From assembly GCA_026389745.1 (NCBI GenBank), contig JAPLHG010000009.1:1917-13739 (forward strand): a stretch of 11,823 bases of DNA, in the 5' to 3' direction. A model generated the notes under the pieces. The model did no database searches, was not told where the DNA came from, and saw only the letters and a list, made by a program, of their open reading frames with translations. This document shows, one piece after another, positions 5,224 through 11,823 of this stretch. The stretch is from Chloroflexota bacterium (lineage in GTDB: Bacteria > Chloroflexota > Dehalococcoidia > Dehalococcoidales > Fen-1064). The translations under genes and the position numbers were made by a program. The number at the start of each line of letters is the position of its first letter. The stretch's first letter is position 1.

Positions 5224-5367
5224 GTGGCAGGCCAACTTGGTAAAAGATATAAGTGTGAAGTCTGTGGCACTGAGGTACTTTGTATCAAATCCGGACCGGG
5301 TCAGGTTACCTGCTGCGGTAAGGAAGTAAAACTTCAAGAAGCCAGACCAATCCCATCCTCTGACTGA
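5224..5367 (+). CDS. Desulforedoxin-like mini-protein 2
   Basis: A 47-residue paralogue of the preceding gene (shared GKRY.C..CG.E....K.G.G..TCCG). Iron ligands are expected to be C11, C14, C30 and C31; an additional cysteine, C20, lies between the two pairs. The C-terminus is longer by about eight residues (QEARPIPSSD). GTG 5224 is supported by a strong SD GGAGGAGGA (5207-5215) eight bases upstream. The gene ends only four bases before the stop of folE on the opposite strand, leaving no room for a separate terminator. The two desulforedoxins arose by tandem duplication, and could form homo- or heterodimers; that is an inference. Confidence 0.83.
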   Translation: MAGQLGKRYKCEVCGTEVLCIKSGPGQVTCCGKEVKLQEARPIPSSD

Positions 5368-5371
5368 TGGT

Positions 5372-5941
5372 CTATTTATTGTTTTGAATTAGTGAGAAGA
5401 ACTCGGCGCGGCTAGCCGCTTTCTGACGGAACAGTCCTCTAATCGCTGAGGTGATAATGTTAGTTCCCGGTTTTTTGACACCGCGCATCACCATACACAG
5501 GTGCTCTGCCTGAGCTACCACTGCTACTCCCTGTGGTTTAATTCCTTCCATAATCGCATCTGCAATCTGAGTGGTCATTCTTTCCTGAATTTGTGGCCTT
5601 CGGGCGATAATCTCTACTACCCTGGCAAATTTACTGATACCTACAACTCTGCCTGTGACATCCGGGATATAACCGATGTGTACCACTCCGTAGAACGGCA
5701 GGAGATGATGTTCGCACATGGAGTAAAAGGGGATGTCCTTCAAAATGACCATCTCGCGGTGACCGAGTTCGTAGCCGGTTTTCAACTCCTCTTTGGGGTC
5801 CATATCCAGACCTGCGAAGAGTTCGGCGTACATCTCAGCGACGCGTTTCGGAGTGTCTAACAGCCCTTCTCTGTGTGGGTCTTCCCCGATAGCGGTGATA
5901 ATAGAGGCAACTGCTTCTTTGATTGCTTCCTCGTTGACCAC
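5372..5941 (-). CDS. folE: GTP cyclohydrolase I
   Basis: It converts GTP to 7,8-dihydroneopterin triphosphate, the entry to folate (and to queuosine-type deazapurines). The 189 residues match the family length. Zinc ligands are C76 and H79 in SMCEHHLLPF and C149 in AEHLCMVMRGV; GISKFARVVE (101-110) and RPQIQERMTTQIA (115-127) are the usual pterin-site and core motifs. The GTG start at 5941 has GGAGG about seven bases upstream. It faces the desulforedoxin pair head-on and lies 111 bp downstream of thrC, with its own -10-like element between, so it is probably transcribed independently. Nothing is truncated. Confidence 0.95.
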   Translation of the reverse strand: MVNEEAIKEAVASIITAIGEDPHREGLLDTPKRVAEMYAELFAGLDMDPKEELKTGYELGHREMVILKDIPFYSMCEHHLLPFYGVVHIGYIPDVTGRVVGISKFARVVEIIARRPQIQERMTTQIADAIMEGIKPQGVAVVAQAEHLCMVMRGVKKPGTNIITSAIRGLFRQKAASRAEFFSLIQNNK

Positions 5942-5978
5942 TCCAGTCCTCCTTTGATGATGTGATAGCTTCAGGCTA

Positions 5979-5984
5979 ATTATA
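5979..5984 (-). promoter_or_regulatory. Likely folE -10 element
   Basis: On the minus strand this reads TATAAT exactly. The start would be near 5972, giving a leader of about 30 bases. No good -35 is present at the usual distance. Upstream lies GAGTTGACTC (6002-6011, arms GAGT/ACTC) and the palindrome CGCTAGCG (5991-5998), possible operator sites. The rest of the thrC-folE gap shows no clear terminator. Confidence 0.35.
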
Positions 5985-6052
5985 CACCGCCGCTAGCGTT
6001 TGAGTTGACTCGTTTGCAGATTTAATGAAAAGGCGCTTAATTCTGCTTAAAT

Positions 6053-7144
6053 TTAATGCCAACCCAGAGCCTCTTGCACTGCTTCTTGAGTCGAGGGTAC
6101 TTTCGCAAAGCTGCCTGTATCTTTCAGGGCAGTATCGGCATCTTTCAGTCCGTTACCGGTTACCACGCAAACTACCTTTTTGCCAGAGAAATCATATCCC
6201 TGTTTTGAAAGTTTGAGCAGTCCTGCCAAGGATGCCGCTGAAGCCGGTTCACCAAAAACGCCTTCTTTTTCAGCCATCAGATGATATGCGGCTAGAATCT
6301 CCTCGTCACTGACCATATCAATAATACCTCCGGACTCGTCGCGGGCGGCAGTAGCTTTCTGCCAGCTAGCAGGGTTGCCGATTCTTATAGCAGTGGCGAT
6401 AGTTTGTGGGTGCTCAACGATTTGATTACGGACAATGGGCGCGGCGCCTTCCGCCTGAAACCCCATCATCTTCGGTTGCCTCTTTGACCTTCCGATTTTG
6501 TGGTATTCCGCAAACCCCTTCCAGTAAGCGGTGATATTACCGGCATTGCCCACCGGTATGAAAAGGTAATCGGGAGCGTCACCCAACATATCAATGATTT
6601 CAAAGGCAGCAGTTTTCTGCCCCTCGATTCGGTAGGGATTCACAGAATTGACTAGAGTTACAGGATGCGTCTCTGTCAATTTTCTAACGATTTGGAGAGC
6701 TTGGTCGAAATTACCGTCTATGGTAATAATCTTGGCGCCATAGACAATTGCCTGTGCTAGCTTGCCGATGGCGATTTTGCCTTCGGGTACTATAATTATT
6801 GCTTTTACTCCGCAGTAAGCGGCATAAGCGGCGGCGGAGGCGCTGGTATTGCCTGTGGAGGCGCACATAATTGCCTTACTGCCTTCTTCAATAGCTTTAG
6901 CAACAGCAACTACCATTCCGCGGTCTTTGAAAGAGCTGGTGGGATTACAACCTTCCAATTTGAAATACAGTTCCTTACAGCCGACTTCTTTTTCTAAATG
7001 CCTGCTTCTGACCAGGGGAGTGTCACCTTCCCCCAGTGAAAACATAGGTGTTTTTGACGTAAGTGGTAAATAGTCTTTGTATCTTGCCAGTACTCCAGAT
7101 TTCATCTTCTGCCTGCCAAAATGTATTTCTCTAATTGTAGGCAT
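6053..7144 (-). CDS. thrC: Threonine synthase
   Basis: A PLP enzyme that converts O-phosphohomoserine to threonine. K73 in NPTSSFKDRGM is the Schiff-base lysine; STGNTSASAAA (96-106) and the phosphate-binding PVGNAGN (197-203) follow in the usual order, and the C-terminal VCVVTGNGLKDAD stretch is typical. The 363 residues agree with the short threonine synthase class. The start is uncertain: ATG 7144 has no SD, while ATG 7105 (residue 14, giving MKSGVLARYKDYLP) has a weak AGG six bases upstream. It lies 132 bp downstream of pyrE on the same strand. No threonine attenuator or T-box was seen before it. Confidence 0.93.
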   Translation of the reverse strand: MPTIREIHFGRQKMKSGVLARYKDYLPLTSKTPMFSLGEGDTPLVRSRHLEKEVGCKELYFKLEGCNPTSSFKDRGMVVAVAKAIEEGSKAIMCASTGNTSASAAAYAAYCGVKAIIIVPEGKIAIGKLAQAIVYGAKIITIDGNFDQALQIVRKLTETHPVTLVNSVNPYRIEGQKTAAFEIIDMLGDAPDYLFIPVGNAGNITAYWKGFAEYHKIGRSKRQPKMMGFQAEGAAPIVRNQIVEHPQTIATAIRIGNPASWQKATAARDESGGIIDMVSDEEILAAYHLMAEKEGVFGEPASAASLAGLLKLSKQGYDFSGKKVVCVVTGNGLKDADTALKDTGSFAKVPSTQEAVQEALGWH

Positions 7145-7193
7145 ATTTGGGTCGGGAGTGCAATGTTTGATATATGATGAGTCGTTCAGCGGG

Positions 7194-7241
7194 TTTGGTG
7201 GGCGACAAATACGACAATTCAGTCGTTTTGTGGGTCACAAA
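7194..7241. repeat. Imperfect direct repeat upstream of thrC
   Basis: TTTGGTGGGCGACAAA (7194-7209) and TTTTGTGGGTCACAAA (7226-7241) agree at 13 of 16 positions and are 32 bp apart, about three turns of DNA. They lie in the only substantial gap of the minus-strand block, before thrC. They may be paired protein-binding sites or chance. Confidence 0.3.
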
Positions 7242-7276
7242 AAGATATCAGAAGCAGGAATGAAATTGTGATGTGT

Positions 7277-7837
7277 CTAACCACCACCGGGTTTGACCAA
7301 CGGGATTTTGGCATCACATAGGGGACACTTGTCCGGTGAGTAGCTAACAGCAACGGCATGGTGACAGGCGAAAAGCGGTGCGCTGAAATCAATAGTCTGT
7401 TCGGAACGTTCAACCAAGACCCCAACCCCTGCAGCGATTCCATTTCGCTCTTTAATCGCCGAAATCACTTCTTTAATGGAACCGCCGGTAGTCAATACGT
7501 CATCAACCACGAGTACCCTATCTCCCGGGTTGATAGCCGCACCTCTGCGGAAGGTAAAGGTTTTCTCCCCTGCTTTCTCAGCGTAAATTGCTCGGATGCC
7601 CATCTGGCGGGCGACCTCAAAGGCAAGGATAATGCCGGCGGTCGTGGGTCCAGCCACCAGTTGAATCGATTGTTTTCGGAAGTGGTTGGCAATCATCTCG
7701 CAAAGTTGCTGAGCGTATTCGGGGTATTGCATCACGCGGAATTTTTCCCAGTATACGGGTGAATGTCTCCCGGAGGTAAGTAAGAAGTGTCCTTCCAGTA
7801 TGGCACCAGATTTTCTGAACATTTCCTCGGTATTCAT
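7277..7837 (-). CDS. pyrE: Orotate phosphoribosyltransferase
   Basis: It transfers the phosphoribosyl group of PRPP to orotate, giving OMP. The PRPP-binding motif VLVVDDVLTTGGS is at 108-120, and GPTTAG (63-68) and the N-terminal TSGRHSPVYW (21-30) are family features. The 186-residue length and the C-terminal CPLC...PLVKPG (171-183) match the Thermus-type branch of PyrE, in which the CXXC may bind a metal. It starts 20 bp after the end of the lepB remnant on the same strand, so it probably shares that transcript rather than the PyrR-controlled pyr operon on the other strand. A GAGGG lies about nine bases before the ATG. Confidence 0.94.
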   Translation of the reverse strand: MNTEEMFRKSGAILEGHFLLTSGRHSPVYWEKFRVMQYPEYAQQLCEMIANHFRKQSIQLVAGPTTAGIILAFEVARQMGIRAIYAEKAGEKTFTFRRGAAINPGDRVLVVDDVLTTGGSIKEVISAIKERNGIAAGVGVLVERSEQTIDFSAPLFACHHAVAVSYSPDKCPLCDAKIPLVKPGGG

Positions 7838-7857
7838 TTCTTGAGACCCTCACAAAA

Positions 7858-8305
7858 CTATTTGCTGGCGGCACTGATTGCTTGGCTCGGTTGCGCATAA
7901 TTCGCCGCCGCTCCCCACGAACTGGGGGGCCAGATTGCAATCCAGTCTTTACCGATTATTTTATCGCGTGATACCAGCCAGCCGTTACGGGAATCGCTAC
8001 TATTGTTGCGATTGTCCCCCATCACAAAATATTCGTTTTCTGGGATGGTACGGTTTGTGTAATTAGTAAAAAATGGCTCTTTGATATAAGGCTCGTCTAA
8101 GAGGATGGTAGTGCCGTCTGTTTTATGAATGTAAACCCTGCCTTCTTTTATCTCTACGGACTCGCCTTATCCACTCGTCCTCATGGAAGTTGGGTTCCAT
8201 GCTGGGACCATAAACGATATAGGTTTGAATTGAAAACCGTAATCCGACAAATACGGCTGCTGCGATGAGTATGATGATTATTGTTTCGTAGATTGGCTTG
8301 TTCAT
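7858..8305 (-). pseudogene. lepB: Broken signal peptidase I: internal deletion and frameshift
   Basis: From ATG 8305 the first 46 residues read as a normal signal peptidase I: one membrane helix (about 7-24) and the catalytic-serine box YGPSMEP (S35). At about 8166 the reading frame changes. The other frame resumes with GESVEIKEGRVYIHKTDG and continues through GDNRNNSSDSRNGWL (box E) to a TAG at 7858. About 40 residues expected between the two parts are missing, including the RGDVIVF box and the DYIKRVIGLP box with the catalytic lysine. The first frame alone ends after 60 residues, at 8123. Without the lysine no activity is expected. It could be a true pseudogene or an assembly/sequencing deletion. 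It lies just upstream of pyrE and diverges from ribD. Confidence 0.85.
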
Positions 8306-8331
8306 ATTAAAGGATTTTCTACTTAGTTCTC

Positions 8332-8337
8332 ATTATA
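8332..8337 (-). promoter_or_regulatory. Possible -10 element of the lepB-pyrE transcript
   Basis: On the minus strand this is a perfect TATAAT, 27 bp before the lepB ATG. No recognisable -35 is seen at 16-18 bp. Since lepB is broken, this would in effect drive pyrE. Confidence 0.3.
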
Positions 8338-8383
8338 CTCTTTTTATTTTATCGTAGCGAGTGATGTTTTCGTATTTAGATTT

Positions 8384-8438
8384 GAAAGTGCCAAGGAATT
8401 AGCACCCTTTCTAAGTGAGGTGTTAGAATGCAGTCAAG
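8384..8438 (+). promoter_or_regulatory. Upstream region of the rib operon
   Basis: GAAAGTGC (8384-8391) can pair with GCAC and TTTC (8402-8405, 8408-8411), giving a bulged hairpin. TAGAAT (8424-8429) matches a -10 at five of six bases; it would put the transcript start at about 8436-8438, right at the ribD ATG, with no -35. The conserved core of an FMN riboswitch was looked for across 8306-8438 and not seen. Confidence 0.25.
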
Positions 8439-9533
8439 ATGGATTATATGGAGAGGGCGCTCTCTCTGGCGGAGCTGGCTTTGGGTCAGGTCAGTCCTAA
8501 TCCGGCAGTCGGGGCCGTAATCGTCGGAGATGGTGAAGTTGTAGGGCAGGGTTATACTCAGCCGCCGGGCTCAGCGCATGCCGAAGTAATGGCATTGAGA
8601 GATGCGGGTGAACGAGCTAACGGTGCCGTGATGTATGTTACCATGGAGCCATGTTGCCATTACGGACGAACACCTCCATGTACGCAAGCGGTTATCGCCG
8701 CAGGCGTTAAAGAAGTACATGTGGCGATGATTGACCCTAATCCTATGGTTGCCGGTAAAGGTTTGAAAGAACTTGAGAAGGCAGGCGTCAGGGTATTTCT
8801 GGGCGAACATGCGGAAGAAGCAGGGGAGATCAATGAGGCTTACATCAAGTTCATCACCACGGGCAGGCCTTTTGTTATTGCTAAGTTTGCGATGAGTCTG
8901 GATGGCAAAATTTCAACCAGAGACGGCGATTCGAAGTGGATTAGCAGTGACGAGTCACGCAGATATGTCCATCACCTGCGCTATACTATGGACGCAGTTA
9001 TGGTGGGGGTGAATACGGTCCTGGCTGACAACCCACGGCTTACCTCAAGGTGTAGTTTCCGGGGAGGTATGGCGAAGAAACAACCATTGAGAGTCATTCT
9101 CGATGTCACAGGAAGAGCCCCTGTAACTGCCAGGATTTTTAATGAGCCCGGTAAAGTTTTGTTAGCAGTGGGGGAGAAGGTGCTTACATCCCGGAAAAGA
9201 GCCTACACTAACGTTGATACCGAAGTATTGGATTTCCCCGCTAAGAGAGGACGGATAGCGCTTGAGGAGTTGCTTGCAATGCTTGGGCAAAGGCGGGTTA
9301 CGAGTGTTCTTGTCGAGGGGGGAGCCACTCTGCTCGGTTCCTTTTTTGACCAGGGATTAGTTGACAAAGTGATTGTCTTTATCGCTCCGATTATCATCGG
9401 CGGTCAGAAAGCCAGAACGGCGGTGGGTGGTAAAGGCGTTGATAAAGTGGTACACTCATTAAAATTAGAGCGTATCAAAATCGGGCGATTTGATGATGAT
9501 ACGATGATTACCGGTTACATCGGGAGGAAGTAA
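8439..9533 (+). CDS. ribD: Bifunctional riboflavin deaminase-reductase
   Basis: It catalyses the second and third steps after GTP cyclohydrolase II: deamination of the diaminopyrimidine ring, then reduction of its ribosyl side chain. The N-terminal deaminase domain (1-145) has zinc ligands H47 (HAEV), C72 and C81 (PCCHYGRTPPC) with proton-shuttle E49. The reductase domain (146-364) has AKFAMSLDGKIST (148-160), GVNTVLADNPRL (190-201) and LVEGG near the C-terminus. The 364 residues match the family. ATG 8439 has no good SD; GAGG at 8417-8420 is too far away, and an in-frame stop at 8424 excludes any earlier start. ATG 8448 is an alternative. Translation may be leaderless. It overlaps ribE by one base (TAATG). 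Confidence 0.95.
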   Translation: MDYMERALSLAELALGQVSPNPAVGAVIVGDGEVVGQGYTQPPGSAHAEVMALRDAGERANGAVMYVTMEPCCHYGRTPPCTQAVIAAGVKEVHVAMIDPNPMVAGKGLKELEKAGVRVFLGEHAEEAGEINEAYIKFITTGRPFVIAKFAMSLDGKISTRDGDSKWISSDESRRYVHHLRYTMDAVMVGVNTVLADNPRLTSRCSFRGGMAKKQPLRVILDVTGRAPVTARIFNEPGKVLLAVGEKVLTSRKRAYTNVDTEVLDFPAKRGRIALEELLAMLGQRRVTSVLVEGGATLLGSFFDQGLVDKVIVFIAPIIIGGQKARTAVGGKGVDKVVHSLKLERIKIGRFDDDTMITGYIGRK

Positions 9534-10162
9534 TGTTCACCGGCATTGCCGAGGAAATGGGTAAAGTATGCCTGATACAGCCAGGCAAATTGATGGTCAA
9601 TGCAACCATGGTGCTGCAGGGAATCGACCTCGGTAACAGTATTGCCGTCAATGGTGTTTGTCTGACGGTTACTAGTTTTAACCCCAGTTTCTTCTCAGTC
9701 GATGTCATGCCGGAGACTTTGAGACGAACTAATCTAGGGCTCCTGAAGGTCGGTGATGAGGTTAATCTGGAACGACCGATGGTAATGGGCGGGCGATTGG
9801 GTGGACATTTGGTTCAGGGGCATATCGATGATACCGGTAGAGTAATTGCTATCAAACATGAGAATGAGGCAATACTGATGCGCTTTGAAGTGCCCCACCA
9901 ATTGATGCGTTATGTAGCGGTCGAGGGTTTCATTGCAGCGGATGGTGTTAGCCTGACAGTAGTCGAGACTGGTGAAAACTCCTTGGCGGTTTCACTGGTT
10001 GGTTACACACAGCGCCACACCGCTTTGGGCAAGCGGAAAATCGGCGATGTCATTAATCTTGAGGTGGATATTATTGCCAAATACGTGGAGGCGCTAACCA
10101 TGACTCATTCGGGTGGAGTAACATTTGATTTTTTGAAGGAGCATGGTTTTATTACTAATTGA
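9533..10162 (+). CDS. ribE: Riboflavin synthase, alpha chain
   Basis: It dismutates two 6,7-dimethyl-8-ribityllumazine molecules into riboflavin and the pyrimidine precursor. The 209 residues contain the two tandem lumazine-binding barrels of the family: MFTGIAEE and NGVCLTVT in the first, GRLGGHLVQGHID (87-99) at the junction, and ADGVSLTV in the second, followed by the C-terminal helix. The start ATG shares one base with the ribD stop, and GGGAGG lies about five bases upstream, so translation is probably coupled. The extreme C-terminus (SGGVTFDFLKEHGF) is normal. No truncation is evident. Confidence 0.95.
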   Translation: MFTGIAEEMGKVCLIQPGKLMVNATMVLQGIDLGNSIAVNGVCLTVTSFNPSFFSVDVMPETLRRTNLGLLKVGDEVNLERPMVMGGRLGGHLVQGHIDDTGRVIAIKHENEAILMRFEVPHQLMRYVAVEGFIAADGVSLTVVETGENSLAVSLVGYTQRHTALGKRKIGDVINLEVDIIAKYVEALTMTHSGGVTFDFLKEHGFITN

Positions 10163-10197
10163 TCCCCTGCGCTGTTTCTAAATACGGGAGCAAAGGT

Positions 10198-11403
10198 ATG
10201 CCGTTATCGGACATTCGTGAAGTTATTAAAGATATAAAAGCCGGCAAGTTCATCATCGAGGGCGACCTTATTATGGCGGCGGAGAAAATAACTCCGGAAG
10301 CTATCAATTTTATGGCAAAAAATGCCCGAGGACTGATTTGTATGCCTATTGCCGGTCCTCGGTTAGATGAATTGGGAATTCCCATGATGGTCGGCGAAAA
10401 TACAGCGCGGCATGGCACCGCTTTCACCGTATCGGTAGAAGCCAAACGTCGCGGTGTTACCACCGGTATTTCTGCTTACGATAGGGCAGAGACTATTAAG
10501 ACAATTATTGACCCGACAACGAAACCATCAGACCTGGCGCGGCCGGGACACACCTTCCCGCTCCGTGCCCGGGAAGGCGGTGTTCTTGTGAGGGCGGGAC
10601 ATACCGAGGCAACAGTTGACCTTGCTAAGCTTGCGGGTCTCTATCCGGCTGGCGTTCTCTGTGAGATTATGAATGAAGACGGTACGATGGCGCGCTTGCC
10701 TCAGCTTGAAGTTATCGCTGAGAAGTTCAGCATTAAAATTGCCAGTATCGCCGACCTCATTGCTTATCGTCGCCGTCATGAAAAATTGGTGCGCAAGGTG
10801 GCAGAGGCTGTTTTACCCACTCGTTTCGGTGAATTCAAAACTATTGCGTATAAGAGTGATATTGATGCTGATGAACATATGGCATTGGTGATGGGTGACC
10901 TTTCCGGTGAAGAACCGGTGCTGGTGCGTGTTCATAGCGAATGTCTTACCGGCGATGTGTTTGGTAGTCTCCGTTGCGACTGTGGTGAGCAGTTGAAGAT
11001 GGCGATAGAGTCAATTGCCAAAGAAGGCAGGGGGGTTTTGCTTTACATGCGGCAGGAAGGAAGAGGCATCGGCTTCCACAATAAAATTCGCGCCTATGAG
11101 TTACAGGACAAGGGGCTGGATACCGTTGAGGCAAATGTTTCGCTGGGGTTTGCCCCAGACCCACGGGATTATGGCATCGGAGCGCAGATACTAGCTGACC
11201 TTGGTTTACATAAAATTCGTCTGTTGACCAATAATCCCAGGAAACGTATTGGGTTGGAAGGATATGGCTTGAAAGTAACGGAGACCGTGCCGATTGTCTG
11301 CCTGCCGAACCCTTATAATATTAATTATCTGAAAACGAAGGAAGAGAAGATGGGACATCAACTCGGTATTCTGAATAATGTACAGGGTGAGAAGCAAGAA
11401 TAG
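10198..11403 (+). CDS. ribBA: RibBA: DHBP synthase / GTP cyclohydrolase II, with loop deletion
   Basis: Two-domain enzyme supplying both riboflavin precursors. ATG 10198 (401 residues) is chosen because GGGAG (10186-10190) lies seven bases upstream; the frame is open back to TTG 10159 but that extension has no SD. The N-terminal DHBP synthase domain keeps RPGHTFPL (115-122), RAGHTEA (132-138) and CEIMNEDGTMARLP (155-168). However, where homologues read VVDDEDRENEGDL it has only FIIEGDL (18-24): about nine residues of the acidic active-site loop, including the metal-binding glutamate, are absent in frame. The GTP cyclohydrolase II domain is complete: VHSECLTGDVFGSLRCDCG with C249, C260, C262, then RQEGRGIG and the DPRDYGIGAQ motif. 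DHBP synthase activity is doubtful; cyclohydrolase activity is expected. Confidence 0.93.
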   Translation: MPLSDIREVIKDIKAGKFIIEGDLIMAAEKITPEAINFMAKNARGLICMPIAGPRLDELGIPMMVGENTARHGTAFTVSVEAKRRGVTTGISAYDRAETIKTIIDPTTKPSDLARPGHTFPLRAREGGVLVRAGHTEATVDLAKLAGLYPAGVLCEIMNEDGTMARLPQLEVIAEKFSIKIASIADLIAYRRRHEKLVRKVAEAVLPTRFGEFKTIAYKSDIDADEHMALVMGDLSGEEPVLVRVHSECLTGDVFGSLRCDCGEQLKMAIESIAKEGRGVLLYMRQEGRGIGFHNKIRAYELQDKGLDTVEANVSLGFAPDPRDYGIGAQILADLGLHKIRLLTNNPRKRIGLEGYGLKVTETVPIVCLPNPYNINYLKTKEEKMGHQLGILNNVQGEKQE

Positions 11404-11443
11404 GGGTTGATGCGTTTAAATTATCAATTTTCAGGAGGAGAGA

Positions 11444-11823
11444 ATGAGTAAAGTTTTTGAAGGGATGTTACAGGGAAAGGGTCTCAAATTCGGGTTGGTT
11501 GCCTCACGTTTTAATGAGTTTATCACCGCAAAACTATTGGATGGGGCGCAGGATGCCCTCAGACGTCACGGTGTGATTGAGGCGGATATTGATATCGCCT
11601 GGGTCCCGGGTTCATTCGAGATTCCACTGGCTGCCAAGAAAATGGCTGATACCAAGAAGTACGATGCTATCATCTGTCTCGGGGCGGTCATTCGTGGCGC
11701 TACACCACACTTCGAATATATTGCCACTGAGGTTACCAAAGGAATCGCCAAGATTGGGTTTGATAGCGGATTACCTGTGACTTACGGGATTGTGACAGCT
11801 GATTCTCTGGAGCAGGCAATCGA
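11444..11823 (+). CDS. ribH: Lumazine synthase (C-terminus beyond window)
   Basis: It joins the ribityl-aminouracil product of RibD (after dephosphorylation) with DHBP to make 6,7-dimethyl-8-ribityllumazine, usually as an icosahedral or pentameric shell. Visible motifs are SRFNEFIT (21-28), PGSFEIPLAAKKMA (55-68), CLGAVIRGATPHFEYI (78-93, with the catalytic H89) and YGIVTADSLEQAI. The window ends after 126 codons; the family is usually about 155 residues, so some 30 residues are missing for that reason only. ATG 11444 follows the strong SD AGGAGGAG (11433-11440). It is the fourth gene of the rib operon, 40 bp after ribBA. Confidence 0.95.
   Translation, partial: MSKVFEGMLQGKGLKFGLVASRFNEFITAKLLDGAQDALRRHGVIEADIDIAWVPGSFEIPLAAKKMADTKKYDAIICLGAVIRGATPHFEYIATEVTKGIAKIGFDSGLPVTYGIVTADSLEQAI

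Noticed and set aside
5353..5395. Bidirectional terminator between the second desulforedoxin gene and folE
   Set aside because: CCATC/GATGG gives only a five-base stem with an eight-base loop and the T-rich stretch after it is interrupted, so support is too weak.
8123..8305. A separate 60-residue membrane protein gene
   Set aside because: The frame is just the N-terminal part of lepB up to a frameshift; its last 14 residues are out-of-frame translation, and the rest of lepB follows in another frame.
8306..8438. FMN riboswitch before ribD
   Set aside because: The gap is only 133 bp and contains none of the conserved FMN-element core segments I could recognise; only a weak bulged hairpin is seen.
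10159..10197. TTG start of ribBA overlapping ribE
   Set aside because: No SD for TTG 10159; ATG 10198 has GGGAG seven bases upstream and matches the family N-terminus.

Overview
The window is a compact stretch of ordinary biosynthetic genes, about half G+C, probably from an anaerobic Chloroflexota lineage close to Dehalococcoidia. That assignment is an inference. It rests on the gene neighbourhood (pyr genes, lepB and the rib operon together), the desulforedoxin genes, the many GTG/TTG starts, and interspersed repeats of the type that translate as 'CHSERSEESR' and are common in such genomes. No mobile element with a transposase, no tRNA or rRNA and no CRISPR array was seen.

Layout. Bases 1-443 hold no gene. 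They contain two repeat fragments, a promoter, and a PyrR-type RNA switch whose terminator hairpin also contains the Shine-Dalgarno (SD) sequence of pyrR. Bases 444-5004 (+) form a pyrimidine operon: pyrR, pyrB, pyrC, pyrK, then yjbQ. The first three genes overlap; a palindromic repeat and a possible 17-codon leader ORF lie before pyrK. Bases 5011-5367 (+) carry a good promoter and two tandem desulforedoxin-like mini-genes that converge on folE. The minus strand (8305 down to 5372) reads lepB (broken), pyrE, thrC, folE. Bases 8439-11823 (+) are a riboflavin operon, ribD-ribE-ribBA-ribH, cut by the window end.

How they fit. PyrB, PyrC, PyrK and PyrE cover carbamoyl-aspartate formation, ring closure, electron transfer from dihydroorotate oxidation, and OMP formation. 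carAB, pyrF and the catalytic pyrD are absent here. The rib genes cover GTP plus ribulose-5-phosphate to riboflavin; that product feeds the flavins used by PyrK.

Most worth a second look: (1) PyrB is a three-part protein: an intact aspartate transcarbamoylase, a PyrI-like four-cysteine zinc domain without the PyrI nucleotide-binding domain, and a tail resembling an Ada-type metal-binding module that has lost its cysteines. (2) RibBA lacks about nine residues of the acidic catalytic loop of DHBP synthase. (3) lepB has lost about 40 internal residues including the catalytic lysine, with a frameshift. (4) The pyrR leader may combine transcription attenuation with SD sequestration. I found no wholly new multi-gene system.
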